From Paracoccus alkenifer (lineage in GTDB: Bacteria; Pseudomonadota; Alphaproteobacteria; Rhodobacterales; Rhodobacteraceae): 64,000 bases of DNA. Below the pieces are notes generated by a model. The model was not told where the DNA came from. It did not search any database and saw only the letters and a program-made list of their open reading frames with translations. Position numbers and translations under genes: made by a program. This document shows positions 18,436 to 28,037 of the stretch, piece after piece. Within the stretch, counting starts at the first letter, position 1; each line of letters starts with the position of its first letter. The stretch covers positions 248,001-312,000 of the forward strand of contig NZ_FNXG01000001.1 in assembly GCF_900108405.1 (NCBI RefSeq), read 5' to 3'.

Positions 18436-19085
18436 TGGGCGGGCTGGCCGCCAACCTGCCGGCGCTGGTCTGGCTGCTGGATTACGGCTCGGTTCTGGTG
18501 TTTGCGCTGACCGGGGCGCTGGTCGCCAGCCGGTTGCAGCTGGATCCGGTCGGCTTCATCTTCATGGCGGTGATGACCGCGGTCGGCGGCGGCACGCTGC
18601 GCGATCTGGTGCTGGGGCGGGACGCGGTGTTCTGGGTGGACCGGCCCTCGCTGGTGCTGCTGGCGGCGGGGGCGGCGATGCTGGTGTTCTGGGGCGCGCA
18701 TCTGCTGCACAGCCGGGCGCGCTGGATCCGTTGGCTGGACGCGCTGGCGCTGGCCGCCGCCGTGCCCGCGGGCGTGGGCGTCGCGCTCGAGTCCGGGGTC
18801 TCGCCGGTGGTGGTGGTCATCATGGGCGTGTTCACCGGCACCTTTGGCGGGCTGATGCGCGACGTGGTCGGCAACGAGCTGCCGATGGTTCTGAAACAGG
18901 GCGAGCTTTACGTCACCGCCGCTTTTGGCGGGGCGGTCGTGGCGGCGGTGCTGATCGCGCTGGGGCTGGACCAGACGCTGGCGGTGGGCGCCTGCGGCGT
19001 GGTCACGCTGATGCTGCGGCTGGGCAGCATGGCATTCGGCTGGCAACTGCCGGTCTATCGCCCGCGCGCGCCCCGCGACCGCTAG
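18435..19085 (+). CDS. UPF0126/TRIC-type membrane protein
   Basis: 216 residues, about seven transmembrane helices, built of two homologous halves. Each half carries the glycine-rich G-x-x-R-D signature: [17 protein letters not shown] (about 48-64) and [20 protein letters not shown] (about 132-151). The family (YicG/YadS-like, related in fold to trimeric intracellular cation channels) has been linked to glycine or cation transport; the substrate here is unknown. Its ATG overlaps the rnhA stop. It converges with tgt: both stop codons share the same CTAG at 19082-19085. Confidence 0.88.
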   Translation: MGGLAANLPALVWLLDYGSVLVFALTGALVASRLQLDPVGFIFMAVMTAVGGGTLRDLVLGRDAVFWVDRPSLVLLAAGAAMLVFWGAHLLHSRARWIRWLDALALAAAVPAGVGVALESGVSPVVVVIMGVFTGTFGGLMRDVVGNELPMVLKQGELYVTAAFGGAVVAAVLIALGLDQTLAVGACGVVTLMLRLGSMAFGWQLPVYRPRAPRDR

Positions 19086-20209
19086 AGCGGCGCGATATCG
19101 CCCTGCGCGCGCATCGCGTGGAAACCGGCAACCCAGGCGTCCAGCGTCCCCGCCGCGATCGCCTCGCGCATCTGCTGCATGATCTGCTGATAGTAATGCA
19201 GATTGTGCCAGGTCAGCAGCATCCCCGAGATCATCTCTCCGGCGCGGAACACATGGTGCAGATAGGCGCGGGAATAGCCCGAGCAGGCGGGGCAGGTGCA
19301 GTCCTCGTCCAGCGGCCGCGGGTCGTCGGCGTGGCGGGCGTTCTTGATGTTGATCTGCCCGCGCCGGGTCCACGCCTGCCCGGTGCGCCCGGAACGCGAG
19401 GGCAGCACGCAGTCCATCATGTCGATGCCGCGTTGCACCGCGCCCACGATGTCGTCGGGCTTGCCCACCCCCATCAGGTAGCGCGGCTGGCCCGCGGGCA
19501 GCAGCTCGGTGGCATAGTCGAGCACGCCCAGCATCGCCGCCTGCCCCTCGCCCACGGCCAGCCCGCCGATGGCGTAGCCGTCGAAACCGATCCCGCGCAG
19601 CGCCTCGGCCGATTCCTCGCGCAGGTCACGCTCGACCCCGCCTTGCATGATCCCGAACAGCGCATGGCCCGGCCGGTCGCCAAAGGCATCGCGCGAGCGT
19701 TGCGCCCAGCGCATCGACAGGCGCATCGCCTCGGCCTGGCGGGCGTGGGTGGCGGGCAGCGCCGGGCATTCGTCAAAGGCCATCACGATGTCGGACCCCA
19801 GCAGCCGCTGGATTTCCATGCTGGTTTCGGGCGACAGGAAATGGCGCGAGCCATCGACGTGGCTGGCAAAGGTCACGCCGTCCTCGGTCAGCTTGCGCAG
19901 CTCGGACAGGCTCATCACCTGGAACCCGCCGGAATCGGTCAGGATCGGGCGCGACCAGTTCATGAAGCGGTGCAGCCCCCCCAGCCGGGCGATGCGTTCG
20001 GCGCCGGGGCGCAGCATCAGGTGATAGGTGTTGCCCAGCAGGATGTCGGCGCCGGTGGCGCGCACCGATTCGGGCAGCATCGCCTTGACCGTGCCGGCGG
20101 TGCCCACGGGCATAAAGGCGGGGGTGCGGATCTCGCCCCGGGGCGTGCGGATGACGCCGGTGCGGGCGCGCCCGTCGGAGGCGTTCAGGGTAAAGGAAAA
20201 GCCGCTCAT
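19082..20209 (-). CDS. tgt: tRNA-guanine transglycosylase
   Basis: Exchanges guanine-34 for preQ1 in tRNAs with GUN anticodons (queuosine pathway). 375 residues. Visible: [38 protein letters not shown] (N-terminal barrel), [12 protein letters not shown] with the nucleophile-region aspartate, [21 protein letters not shown] and the zinc site [19 protein letters not shown] 20209 gives the standard N-terminus [13 protein letters not shown]. Confidence 0.97.
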   Translation of the reverse strand: MSGFSFTLNASDGRARTGVIRTPRGEIRTPAFMPVGTAGTVKAMLPESVRATGADILLGNTYHLMLRPGAERIARLGGLHRFMNWSRPILTDSGGFQVMSLSELRKLTEDGVTFASHVDGSRHFLSPETSMEIQRLLGSDIVMAFDECPALPATHARQAEAMRLSMRWAQRSRDAFGDRPGHALFGIMQGGVERDLREESAEALRGIGFDGYAIGGLAVGEGQAAMLGVLDYATELLPAGQPRYLMGVGKPDDIVGAVQRGIDMMDCVLPSRSGRTGQAWTRRGQINIKNARHADDPRPLDEDCTCPACSGYSRAYLHHVFRAGEMISGMLLTWHNLHYYQQIMQQMREAIAAGTLDAWVAGFHAMRAQGDIAPL

Positions 20210-20263
20210 CGCCCGGCTTCTATCCCCGCCGCGCCGGGGCGGCAACCGCGCCGGCTGTTTCAT

Positions 20264-20325
20264 CTTGCCACAAATATCCCGCGGGGATCGTCGTATACGA
20301 CGATGGGGCGCGAAGCCCCGCTTGC
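20264..20325 (-). repeat. Hairpin, 18-bp palindrome and GGATATTT element behind olsB, copy 2
   Basis: Downstream of olsB on the minus strand come a hairpin GGGGC-TTCG-CGCCCC (20305-20322), the perfect palindrome ATCGTCGTATACGACGAT (20287-20304), and CCGCGGGATATTTGTGGCAA ending in GATG (about 20264). Palindrome and flanks are nearly identical to the copy at 8252-8297, 12 kb away. Here the element follows the gene in the same direction, as most copies do. Confidence 0.78.
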
Positions 20326-20350
20326 GCCCCCGCCACTTCAGCCCGCCACC

Positions 20351-21094
20351 TCAGCCCGCCAGCCGCCGCAGGGCACGGGCGCGGGCTGCGGGGATGCGGC
20401 GCACCTCGACGCCGGTGAACACATGCATCGTGCCCAGGTCGCGGTCCAGCACCGCATGGTCGCCGACCCAGCCCCCCATCGCCAGATAGCTGCGCAGCAG
20501 CGGCGGCATCTCGGCCCGGACGCCGCCGGCATCGGCGCCGGCCGGCAGTGGGGCAAAGCGGCGGATCTCGGGCGACTTGATGCCGGGGCGCCAGCGCGCA
20601 GGCGCGGCATGGCGGTCGCGCAGCAGCGCAAAGGCCCGCGCATAGGCCGCCGCATCCAGCCCGGCGAACGACGAACAGCCAAACAGCAGCCCGGCCCCCG
20701 TCGCATCCACCTGCCGTGCCAGCCCCGCCCAGGCCAGCCGCAGGATGTCGGGATGGGACTGCGCGGGATCGACGCAGAACCGCCCCAGCTCGATCATCGG
20801 CCCGGCAAAGCCGCGCAGCCGCGACAGATCGTAATGCTGCGCCGAATAGCTGCGCGCGATCTGGGCACCGGACGCCAGCGCCAGCGTGCGGAAACAGCCC
20901 ACCAGCCGGCCCGATTCGCGATGCTCGATCAGCGTGTGGCGGCACAGATCGTCCAGCGCGTCGGCATCCTCGCCCTCGACGCCCGGCCCATCCGCGCGAA
21001 AGCAGCGAAACCGCAGCCGCCGCGCCGCGCGCAGGTCGTCTGCACCCGCGGCGTAGCGCAGCCGATAGCGTCCGGTCTGAAGCTGGGGCATCAT
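20351..21094 (-). CDS. olsB: L-ornithine N-alpha-acyltransferase (OlsB-type GNAT)
   Basis: Predicted first enzyme of ornithine lipid synthesis, transferring a 3-hydroxyacyl group from ACP to ornithine at the membrane surface. 247 residues from ATG 21094. Family landmarks: RLRFRCFRADGPG near the N-terminus, IEHRESGRLVGCFRTLALASG, IELGRFCVDPAQSHPDILRLAW and LLFGCSSFAGLDAAAYARAF. A frame extension to 21157 is basic and unlike the family. No olsA-like partner is adjacent; the acyltransferase at 11600 is of the lipid A type instead. Confidence 0.85.
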   Translation of the reverse strand: MMPQLQTGRYRLRYAAGADDLRAARRLRFRCFRADGPGVEGEDADALDDLCRHTLIEHRESGRLVGCFRTLALASGAQIARSYSAQHYDLSRLRGFAGPMIELGRFCVDPAQSHPDILRLAWAGLARQVDATGAGLLFGCSSFAGLDAAAYARAFALLRDRHAAPARWRPGIKSPEIRRFAPLPAGADAGGVRAEMPPLLRSYLAMGGWVGDHAVLDRDLGTMHVFTGVEVRRIPAARARALRRLAG

Positions 21095-21210
21095 GCACCT
21101 CGTCGGGCGCCTGCCGGCGATGCGCCGGGCGCGGGCGCGCTTGTTCCGGCGTCTCATAACCCTAAATTGTTAATGATGCACAACGCAAACGCAGACGAAA
21201 GGCCAAGGAG

Positions 21211-21609
21211 ATGGCAGACAGGATCACCCGCCCGGACGCGGAATGGCGCGAATTGCTGGACCCCGAGACCTATCGCGTGACGCGTCAGGCCGGGACCGAG
21301 CGACCGTTTTCACACCCCGGCTTTCCGCAGGGGCCGGGGCATTACGCCTGTGTTTGCTGCGGGGCGCGGCTGTTCGACGGCGACCAGAAATTCGAAAGCC
21401 ACTGCGGCTGGCCCAGTTTTTCCCGCGCGGGCGGCGCCATCGGGGAACATCGCGACACCAGCCACGGCATGATTCGCACCGAGGTCCGCTGCGAGCGGTG
21501 CGACGCGCATCTGGGCCATGTGTTCCCGGACGGCCCGCCGCCCACCGGGCTGCGCTATTGTATCAACGGGGTGGCGCTGCGTTTCATCCCCGAGAGCGCG
21601 GCGGGCTGA
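21211..21609 (+). CDS. msrB: Methionine-R-sulfoxide reductase B
   Basis: Reduces the R-epimer of methionine sulfoxide in proteins. 132 residues, normal size. Zinc-site cysteines CVCC (about 48-51) and CERC (about 95-98) are present, with SHCGWPSF and the catalytic cysteine in [12 protein letters not shown]. The start follows AAGGAGATG at good spacing. Monocistronic between olsB (divergent) and bamE (convergent). Confidence 0.96.
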   Translation: MADRITRPDAEWRELLDPETYRVTRQAGTERPFSHPGFPQGPGHYACVCCGARLFDGDQKFESHCGWPSFSRAGGAIGEHRDTSHGMIRTEVRCERCDAHLGHVFPDGPPPTGLRYCINGVALRFIPESAAG

Positions 21610-21644
21610 GCCCCGCACCTGCCCGCCCCCGCGCGCGCCCCGAA

Positions 21645-22103
21645 TCACCGGTTCAGGAAATCGCCGGGGTTGAAGCGGCCCAGGTTGCCCAGCAGCTGCC
21701 GCAGCAGCCCCGAATCGACCACGCCCGTGTCGGTGACGCGGCGCGACAGGGTGACGACGCGGCCACGTTCAAGCCCGAAGCGCTCGATATTGGACACGGT
21801 GCCGTTCTGGTCAAAGCTGACCGCCACCACCTGACGCTCGACCTCGCGCGGGCGGAGGGCGCCAAAACGTTCCCAGCGCGAGCCGACGTAATACCAGCCC
21901 GCCCCGGTCAGCAGCCCCTGCGATCCGGGCAGGCCGATCAGATATTCCAGATCGTCGCGCCGCGTCTGGCCGACAGCGACCTGCGCCAGCTCGTCGTCGG
22001 TCGGCAGATAGCCGTGGTTGCGATACATCCGCGTGCAGCCGGCCGCCGCCACCAGCGGCGCGGCAAGGGCCAGGGCGATCACCCGCCTGCGGGTCGTGGT
22101 CAT
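21645..22103 (-). CDS. bamE: Outer-membrane assembly lipoprotein BamE (SmpA/OmlA family)
   Basis: Predicted lipoprotein of the BAM complex for outer membrane protein insertion. 152 residues from ATG 22103. The lipobox is LVAAAGC after a basic n-region (MTTTRRRVIALALAAP). The mature part has NHGYLPTDDELAQVAVGQTRRDDLEYLIGLP and a GAGWYYVGSRWER segment typical of SmpA/OmlA domains. Divergent from yceD, as is common in Rhodobacterales. Confidence 0.9.
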   Translation of the reverse strand: MTTTRRRVIALALAAPLVAAAGCTRMYRNHGYLPTDDELAQVAVGQTRRDDLEYLIGLPGSQGLLTGAGWYYVGSRWERFGALRPREVERQVVAVSFDQNGTVSNIERFGLERGRVVTLSRRVTDTGVVDSGLLRQLLGNLGRFNPGDFLNR

Positions 22104-22361
22104 CGTTGCCTTCCCCTCGTTCACGCGCCCCGCGCACCTGTCGTGATTGCGCGCCCGTGGCCGTTCTGCCGGGCCGTTCGGGACGCAATCGGTGTCGCTG
22201 GCGCTGTCGTGCCATGCCCGTAAACCGTCAGGAACGATCCCGACGGTTGACGGCGCCCGACCCGCTTAGCAAACTCGCCGCCGCCGCTCAAGAACATCGG
22301 GCGGGCGAACCCAGCCCTTCGCGCACCCGACCGCCACAGTCCAGACTTCAAGGCCCAGATC
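22104..22361. other. Divergent promoter region bamE / yceD
   Basis: 258 bases separating divergent genes. I see no additional open frame of gene-like composition and no recognisable operator. Promoters for bamE and the yceD-rpmF-plsX-fabH group are expected here. Confidence 0.35.
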
Positions 22362-22913
22362 ATGTCCCCTGCCCCCTATTCCCACAAGCTGCGGGTGTCG
22401 CAGCTGAACGCGCGGCGCGCCACGCCCGTCGAGCTGACCCCCGACCCCGAGACCCGCGCCCGCATCGCCGCATATCTGGGGCTGCTGTCGCTGCCGCAGC
22501 TGCGGCTGACCGGCACGCTCGAACCGGCCCCGAACGATTCCTGGCTGCTTGAAGGGCGGCTGACCGCACAGGTCGAACAGGGCTGCGTGGTGACGCTGGC
22601 CCCGGTCGCGACCACGATCGCCGAGGACATCCGGCGGGTCTATTCCCCCCATGTCGCCGTGCCCGAGGGCGACGAGGTCGAGATGCCCGACGACGAGACC
22701 GAGCCGCTGGGCCACATCATCGACCCCGGCGCCGTGCTGGTCGAGGAATTGTCGCTGGCCCTGCCGCTATACCCGCGCGCGCCGGGGGCCGAACTGCCGG
22801 ATGCGGCGACCGCCACGAATGACGCGGCCGAGGACGCCGCCGGCGACACCCGCCGCCCCTTTGCCGGGCTGGACTCGCTGCTGCGCAAGAACGGCGACGA
22901 CAACGGGAACTGA
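22362..22913 (+). CDS. yceD: YceD/DUF177 family protein
   Basis: 183 residues. DUF177 landmarks are the CVVTLAPV segment with a conserved cysteine ([13 protein letters not shown], about 69-81) and the acidic end of the domain [30 protein letters not shown]. The family is widely encoded just before rpmF and has been implicated in 23S rRNA accumulation. The C-terminal tail is acidic and ends in a short [11 protein letters not shown] helix typical of the family. Located 149 bases ahead of rpmF. Confidence 0.9.
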   Translation: MSPAPYSHKLRVSQLNARRATPVELTPDPETRARIAAYLGLLSLPQLRLTGTLEPAPNDSWLLEGRLTAQVEQGCVVTLAPVATTIAEDIRRVYSPHVAVPEGDEVEMPDDETEPLGHIIDPGAVLVEELSLALPLYPRAPGAELPDAATATNDAAEDAAGDTRRPFAGLDSLLRKNGDDNGN

Positions 22914-23062
22914 GGCCGGCCGCGCCGCGGCGGCAATCCACCGCTTTTTCCCTTGGCCCTTGCGGCTATCCGGTTTGTGCCGTATCTGCGCGGTTCGATC
23001 CGAAACACGACACGGCGGGAATCTGCGGATTCGCGCTGTGCATTGCCACCGAAGGTTGTCCC

Positions 23063-23269
23063 ATGGCCGTCCCTCAGAACCGAGTTACCCGGTCCCGCCG
23101 CAACATGCGCCGCTCGCATGACGGTCTGTCCGCCGCGAACCCGAACGAATGCGCGAACTGCGGCGAGCTCAAGCGCCCGCATCACGTCTGCCCTTCGTGC
23201 GGTCATTATGCAGACCGCGAAGTCGTCGCCCAGGCGAACGACATCGACCTGGACGACGACGCAGCCTGA
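23063..23269 (+). CDS. rpmF: 50S ribosomal protein L32
   Basis: 68 residues starting [20 protein letters not shown], the universal L32 N-terminus. Two zinc-type cysteine pairs, CANC and CPSC, are retained, so this is the C+ paralogue form. A purine-rich ribosome site (CGAAGG) precedes the start. It sits in the yceD-rpmF-plsX-fabH group linking ribosome and membrane lipid synthesis. Confidence 0.98.
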   Translation: MAVPQNRVTRSRRNMRRSHDGLSAANPNECANCGELKRPHHVCPSCGHYADREVVAQANDIDLDDDAA

Positions 23270-23288
23270 TTGACCGCCGCAGGGTGCG

Positions 23289-24470
23289 ATGACAGCCGCG
23301 CTTGTCCAGCCTGATCCGACCCAGCCCGGCCCGACCGGGTCGGTCGTGATTTCCGTCGATGCGATGGGCGGCGACCGCGGCCCGGCGGCCGTGATCGCCG
23401 GTATCGCCAAAAGCGCGCAGAAGAACCCGGACATCCGCTTTATCGTCCACGGACCCGAACCGGAACTGCGCCGCCTGATCGCCCGCCGCTCGAAACTGGT
23501 CGGGCGCTGCGACATCCGCCATGCCGAAAGCGTCGTCACCATGGACGACAAGCCCGCGCAGGTGGTGCGCTCGGCGCAGGGCACCTCGATGTGGTCGGCG
23601 ATCGAATCGGTGCGCAACGGCGAGGCGACGGTCGCGGTCAGCTGCGGCAACACCGGCGCGCTAATGGCGCTGTCGATGCTGCGGCTGCGCAAGCTGCCCG
23701 GGGTGAACCGCCCGGCCATCGCGGTGCTGTGGCCGTCGCGCGGGCCGCAGGGGTTCAACATCATCCTCGACGTGGGCGCCGACATCCGCGCCGACGCCAC
23801 CGACCTGCTGCAATACGCGATGATGGGCGCGTCCTACGCCCGCAACGGGCTGGGGCTGACCCGCCCCCGCGTCGGGCTGCTGAACGTCGGGACCGAGGAC
23901 CACAAGGGCCGCCCCGAGCTGAAAGAGGCCCACCGCCTGATCGCCGCCGCCGCCGCGGTCGAGGGCGCCAACGTGGACTATGTCGGCTTTGTCGAGGGCG
24001 GCGACCTGATGAGCGCCCGCGTGGATGTGATCGTCACCGACGGGTTCACCGGCAACGTGGCCTTGAAGACCGGCGAGGGGACGGCCAAGCTGGTCGGAGA
24101 TTTCCTCAAGGACGCCTTCGCCAACTCGATCATGTCGAAATTCGCGGCCCTGCTGGCCATGACCTCGCTCAAGCGGCTGCAAAAACGGATCGACCCGCGC
24201 CGGGTCAACGGCGGCGTGTTCCTGGGGCTGAACGGCACGGTGGTGAAATCCCACGGCGCCGCGGATGCGACCGGGGTGTCGGCGGCGGTCAAGCTGGCGT
24301 TCCAGCTGGCGCGCTCGGGGTTCAACGACCGGCTCAAGGCGCGGGTGGCGCAGGCGGCCGAGGCCGCGGAACAAGCCGGCCCCGCCGAAGGTTGGGACGA
24401 GACATCCGCGGGATCGGAACCACGGGACGCGGCATCGGGCCGTGCCCCACAGGCAGAGGCAGGACAGTAA
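23289..24470 (+). CDS. plsX: Phosphate acyltransferase PlsX
   Basis: Makes acyl-phosphate from acyl-ACP for phospholipid synthesis. 393 residues. The N-terminus is extended by about 20 residues before the conserved [72 protein letters not shown] and VVKSHGAADATGV mark the family. The last 40 residues are low-complexity. Its stop TAA overlaps the fabH ATG by one base. Confidence 0.97.
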   Translation: MTAALVQPDPTQPGPTGSVVISVDAMGGDRGPAAVIAGIAKSAQKNPDIRFIVHGPEPELRRLIARRSKLVGRCDIRHAESVVTMDDKPAQVVRSAQGTSMWSAIESVRNGEATVAVSCGNTGALMALSMLRLRKLPGVNRPAIAVLWPSRGPQGFNIILDVGADIRADATDLLQYAMMGASYARNGLGLTRPRVGLLNVGTEDHKGRPELKEAHRLIAAAAAVEGANVDYVGFVEGGDLMSARVDVIVTDGFTGNVALKTGEGTAKLVGDFLKDAFANSIMSKFAALLAMTSLKRLQKRIDPRRVNGGVFLGLNGTVVKSHGAADATGVSAAVKLAFQLARSGFNDRLKARVAQAAEAAEQAGPAEGWDETSAGSEPRDAASGRAPQAEAGQ

Positions 24471-25441
24471 TGCGACGTTCGGTGGTGCGTGGAACCGGGC
24501 ATTACCTGCCCTCGCGCGTGGTCGAGAACAGCTATTTCGAGCAGACGCTCGACACCACGGACGAATGGATCCGCACCCGCACCGGCATCGAGCGACGGCA
24601 TTTCGCGGCCGAGGATGAATATACCTCGGACCTCGCGCTGGCAGCGGCGCGCGACGCGCTGGACCGCGCCGGCATCACAGCCGACGACATCGACGCGATC
24701 GTGCTGGCGACCTCGACCCCCGACCTGACCTTTCCGGCGGTGGCGACGATGGTGCAGGCCGGGCTGGGGATGACCCGCGGCTTTGCCTATGACGTGCAGG
24801 CGGTCTGCGCCGGATTCGTCTTTGCGCTGGCCAATGCCGACGGGCTGATCCGCACCGGCCAGGCCGACCGGGTGCTGGTGATCGGGGCCGAGACCTTCAG
24901 CCGGATCATGGACTGGACCGACCGCGGCACCTGCGTGCTGTTCGGCGACGGCGCCGGCGCCGTGATCCTGGAAGCGGCCGAGGGTAAGGGCGACAGCCAC
25001 GACCGCGGCATCCTCGCCTGCGACCTCAACAGCGACGGCAAGCTGCGCGACCTGCTTTACGTGGACGGCGGGGTCAGCCGCACCGGCACCGCGGGCGCGC
25101 TGCGGATGCAGGGCAATCTGGTCTTCCGCCACGCGGTGGAAAAACTCGCCGCCACCGCCAACCGGGTGCTGGACAAGGCCGGGCTGGCGCCGGCGGACGT
25201 GGACTGGCTGGTCCCGCATCAGGCCAATCTGCGCATCATCACCGGCACCGCGCAAAAGATGGGCCTGCCGGTGGAACGGGTGGTGCTGACGGTGGCCGAC
25301 CACGGCAACACCTCGGCCGCCTCGATCCCGCTGGCGCTGTCGGTCGCCGACCGCGAGGGGCGGTTCAAGCAAGGCGACGTGGTCCTGACCGAGGCCATCG
25401 GCGGCGGCATGAGCTGGGGCAGCGTCGTCCTGCGCTGGTAA
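24470..25441 (+). CDS. fabH: 3-oxoacyl-ACP synthase III
   Basis: Initiates fatty acid synthesis by condensing acetyl-CoA with malonyl-ACP. 323 residues. Catalytic triad visible: Cys in VQAVCAGFVFALANADG (about 112), His in VPHQANLRII (about 249) and Asn in HGNTSAASIPLAL (about 279). The N-terminus MRRSVVRGTGHYLPSRVVEN is canonical. The gene is followed by a repeat region and hisF rather than the ihfA gene often found next in related bacteria. Confidence 0.97.
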   Translation: MRRSVVRGTGHYLPSRVVENSYFEQTLDTTDEWIRTRTGIERRHFAAEDEYTSDLALAAARDALDRAGITADDIDAIVLATSTPDLTFPAVATMVQAGLGMTRGFAYDVQAVCAGFVFALANADGLIRTGQADRVLVIGAETFSRIMDWTDRGTCVLFGDGAGAVILEAAEGKGDSHDRGILACDLNSDGKLRDLLYVDGGVSRTGTAGALRMQGNLVFRHAVEKLAATANRVLDKAGLAPADVDWLVPHQANLRIITGTAQKMGLPVERVVLTVADHGNTSAASIPLALSVADREGRFKQGDVVLTEAIGGGMSWGSVVLRW

Positions 25442-25518
25442 CCCCGCAGGCACTCCTGTTCGCTCATCCAGCCGGCCGCCGCGGGGCTCCTGCTCGGGGG
25501 TCGCCCCTCCCGGGCCCG

Positions 25519-25556
25519 TTCTTCATCACGAAAATATCCCGGGGTCCGGGGCAGCG
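25519..25556 (-). repeat. Dispersed GGATATTT element
   Basis: On the minus strand CCCCGGGATATTTTCGTGAT continues with GAAGAACG. It lies between fabH and hisF, both on the plus strand, so orientation is opposite to both genes. A GC-rich inverted repeat flanks it on the hisF side. Confidence 0.6.
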
Positions 25557-25624
25557 CCCCGGTCCTGCCCGCGCGCCCAAGCAAACCCGCTTTTCATGGC
25601 CGCCCGCCCGCGCTATCAGGCGCC

Positions 25625-26386
25625 ATGCTCAAGATCCGCATCATCCCCTGCCTTGATGTCGCCGATGGCCGCGTGGTCAAGGGCGTCAATTTCGTCGACC
25701 TGATCGACGCCGGCGACCCGGTCCAGGCCGCGGCCGCCTATGACGCCGCCGGCGCCGACGAGCTGTGTTTCCTCGACATTCACGCCACCAACGAAAACCG
25801 CGGCACCATGTATGACCTGGTGTCGCGCACGGCGGAAAAATGCTTTATCCCGCTGACCGTGGGCGGGGGCGTGCGCACGCCCGACGACGTGCGCGCCCTG
25901 CTGCTGGCGGGCGCCGACAAGGTCAGTTTCAACTCGGCCGCCGTCGCCGACCCCGACGTGATCGCGGCCGCAGCCGAGCGTTTCGGCAGCCAGTGCATCG
26001 TCTGCGCCATCGACGCCAAGACCGTGGCGCCGGGAAAATGGGAAATCTTCACCCATGGCGGGCGCCGCCCCACCGGCATCGACGCGGTGGAATTCGCCCG
26101 CACCGTCGCGGCCAAGGGCGCGGGGGAAATCCTGCTGACCTCGATGGACCGCGACGGCACGCGGGGCGGCTACAATATCCCGCTGACCCGGGCGGTGGCC
26201 GATGCGGTGGATATTCCCGTCATCGCCTCGGGCGGGGTCGGCACGCTGGACCATCTGGTCGAGGGCGTGACCCAGGGCCATGCCAGCGCCGTGCTGGCCG
26301 CCTCGATCTTCCATTTCGGCACCCATACCATCGCCGAGGCCAAGGCCCATATGGCCGCGGCCGGCATCAAGGTGCGGCTGGAATGA
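25625..26386 (+). CDS. hisF: Imidazole glycerol phosphate synthase, cyclase subunit
   Basis: With HisH converts PRFAR and glutamine-derived ammonia to IGP and AICAR. 253 residues. It starts [20 protein letters not shown] with the catalytic Asp11; the second catalytic Asp is in [16 protein letters not shown] (about 178). [24 protein letters not shown] and [16 protein letters not shown] are the phosphate-binding loops. hisE overlaps its end by four bases; the other his genes are not in the window. Confidence 0.98.
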   Translation: MLKIRIIPCLDVADGRVVKGVNFVDLIDAGDPVQAAAAYDAAGADELCFLDIHATNENRGTMYDLVSRTAEKCFIPLTVGGGVRTPDDVRALLLAGADKVSFNSAAVADPDVIAAAAERFGSQCIVCAIDAKTVAPGKWEIFTHGGRRPTGIDAVEFARTVAAKGAGEILLTSMDRDGTRGGYNIPLTRAVADAVDIPVIASGGVGTLDHLVEGVTQGHASAVLAASIFHFGTHTIAEAKAHMAAAGIKVRLE

Positions 26387-26697
26387 GCGCGCTGGAACGG
26401 CTGGCCGCCACCATCGCCACCCGCCGCGGCGCCGACCCCGAATCCAGCTGGACCGCACGCCTGCTGGCCAGCGGCCCCGAGAAATGCGCCGAGAAATTCG
26501 GCGAGGAAGCCATCGAGGCCATCATCGAGGCCGTGCGCGGCGACCGCGCGCGCCTGACCGCCGAGGCCGCCGATGTGCTGTATCACCTGCTGGTGATGCT
26601 GGCCGCGCGCGGGGTGACGCTGGCCGAGGTGCTGGCGGAACTCGAACGCCGCGAGGGGGTTTCGGGGATAAGCGAAAAAGCCTCGCGCCCCGACTGA
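26383..26697 (+). CDS. hisE: Phosphoribosyl-ATP pyrophosphatase
   Basis: Second step of histidine synthesis. 104 residues from the ATG overlapping the hisF stop. The family core [20 protein letters not shown] (about 31-50) with its metal-binding acidic residues and [18 protein letters not shown] is intact. The C-terminus ends [14 protein letters not shown], also typical. Confidence 0.95.
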   Translation: MSALERLAATIATRRGADPESSWTARLLASGPEKCAEKFGEEAIEAIIEAVRGDRARLTAEAADVLYHLLVMLAARGVTLAEVLAELERREGVSGISEKASRPD

Positions 26698-26730
26698 ACC
26701 GGGCCGCCGCAGCCAGCAGAGCCCGGACCC

Positions 26731-27258
26731 ATGAACGCAATCGCCGAAGAACTCACCCGCGCCTTCAACCCTGCCGGTTCGATTCCGCTGGTGGTGGCGG
26801 CGATACGGCTGACCGCGGCGATGGTTCTGGGCGGCATCATCGGCTGGGAACGCGAGGTCCATTCCCGCGCCGCCGGGCTGCGCACCCATATTATGATCTC
26901 GCTTGCGGCGGCGGTGTTTGCGGTGCTGGCGGTCGAACTGGTGCATTTCCCCTCGGCCCCCGGGGTGATGATGCGGGTCGATCCGCTGCGGCTGATCGAA
27001 TCGGTGACCTCGGGGGTGGCGTTCCTGGCGGCGGGCTCGATCGTGGTCAGCGGCTTCAGCGTGCGGGGGATCACCACCGGGGCCTCGATGTGGCTGTGCG
27101 GGGCGATCGGGCTGGCCTGCGGGGTGGGCAATATCTCGCTGGCGCTGCTGACCACGGCGCTGGCGATGACGGTGCTGTGGCTGATCCACCGCATTCTCAG
27201 CCCGCTGGCGCGGCGGCTGAAGAAACCGGACAATCCCCCTGAACAGCGCAAGGATTGA
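26731..27258 (+). CDS. MgtC/SapB family membrane protein
   Basis: 175 residues with four or five transmembrane helices. The family signature AMVLGGIIGWEREVHSRAAGLRTH (about 31-54) is followed by FLAAGSIVVSGFSVRGITTGASMW (about 99-122), the MgtC domain hallmark. Members modulate Mg homeostasis or F-type ATPase in pathogens; function in environmental bacteria is unclear. It stands alone with 33 bases to hisE and 49 bases to the sulfotransferase gene. Confidence 0.88.
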   Translation: MNAIAEELTRAFNPAGSIPLVVAAIRLTAAMVLGGIIGWEREVHSRAAGLRTHIMISLAAAVFAVLAVELVHFPSAPGVMMRVDPLRLIESVTSGVAFLAAGSIVVSGFSVRGITTGASMWLCGAIGLACGVGNISLALLTTALAMTVLWLIHRILSPLARRLKKPDNPPEQRKD

Positions 27259-27307
27259 CCGCAGCGCCTGTCTGGGCCAGCAAGCCCCGACCCAGCCGGA
27301 GCCAGCA

Positions 27308-27973
27308 GTGATCATTTCCCGCGGCCGCGCCTATGTGTTCGTCCATATTCCCAAGACCGGCGGCACCGCGCTGAGCCTGGCGCTGGAATCCCGCGCCATG
27401 CGCGACGACATCATCCTGGGCGACACCCCCAAGGCCCGCGCCCGCGCCCGGCGGCAAAAGTCGTTGCAGGCGGCGGCGGGACGGCTGCGCAAACATGCGA
27501 CGCTGGCCGACATCGACGGGCTGGTGACGCCGCAAGAGCTGGCGCGGATGTTCGTGGTCACGCTGGTGCGCAACCCCTGGGACCGGCTGGTCAGCTATTA
27601 CCACTGGCTGCGCGGCCAGCGTTTCGACCACCCGGCGGTGGCGCAGGCGCAGGCGCTGGGGTTCGGCGAGTTCCTGCACCACCCACAGACGCAGGCGGCC
27701 TTTCGCGCCTGGCCCTATGGCGCCTGGCTGCGCGACCGCGACGGGGTGGAACGCTGCGACGCCTGGGTGCGGCTGGAACATCTGGCCGAGGATCTGGCGC
27801 CCTTTGAGCGGCATCTGGGGTTTGCGCTGGACATGGGGCGCGCCAATGTCTCGGACCGCGACCGCGACTGGCGGCGGTATTACTCGGATGCGGATGCGAC
27901 GCTGGTGGCGCAGCTTTGCGCCGTCGATATTGCGCGGTTCGGCTATCGATTCGATCCCGAGGCCGGGGGCTGA
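27308..27973 (+). CDS. Sulfotransferase family protein
   Basis: 221 residues. The PAPS 5'-phosphosulfate loop is visible at the N-terminus (YVFVHIPKTGGTALSLALE, about 9-27), and the 3'-phosphate-binding segment is VVTLVRNPWDRLVSYYHWL (about 83-101). This is the sulfotransferase family 2 type, which modifies carbohydrates; the acceptor is unknown, possibly a surface polysaccharide. GTG start at 27308. A C-terminal cysteine and basic residues appear, but there is no signal peptide. Monocistronic. Confidence 0.85.
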   Translation: MIISRGRAYVFVHIPKTGGTALSLALESRAMRDDIILGDTPKARARARRQKSLQAAAGRLRKHATLADIDGLVTPQELARMFVVTLVRNPWDRLVSYYHWLRGQRFDHPAVAQAQALGFGEFLHHPQTQAAFRAWPYGAWLRDRDGVERCDAWVRLEHLAEDLAPFERHLGFALDMGRANVSDRDRDWRRYYSDADATLVAQLCAVDIARFGYRFDPEAGG

Positions 27974-27980
27974 GACGCAA

Positions 27981-28029
27981 GGACGGGGGCCAGCCCCCGC
28001 GCCCCCGGGGTATTTGCACCAGAAAGAAG
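27981..28029 (+). repeat. GC hairpin plus dispersed element behind the sulfotransferase gene
   Basis: ACGGGGGC-CA-GCCCCCG forms a hairpin about 10 bases past the stop codon. GCCCCCGGGGTATTTGCACC followed by AGAAAGAAG then gives a further copy of the dispersed element, same direction as the gene. The convergent fur-family gene begins its 3' end right after it. Confidence 0.6.
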
Positions 28030-28037
28030 CCCTAACC

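Noticed and set aside
18731..21280. 849-codon plus-strand frame over tgt and olsB
   Set aside because: Antisense shadow; sequence is low-complexity, and tgt on the other strand has all motifs.
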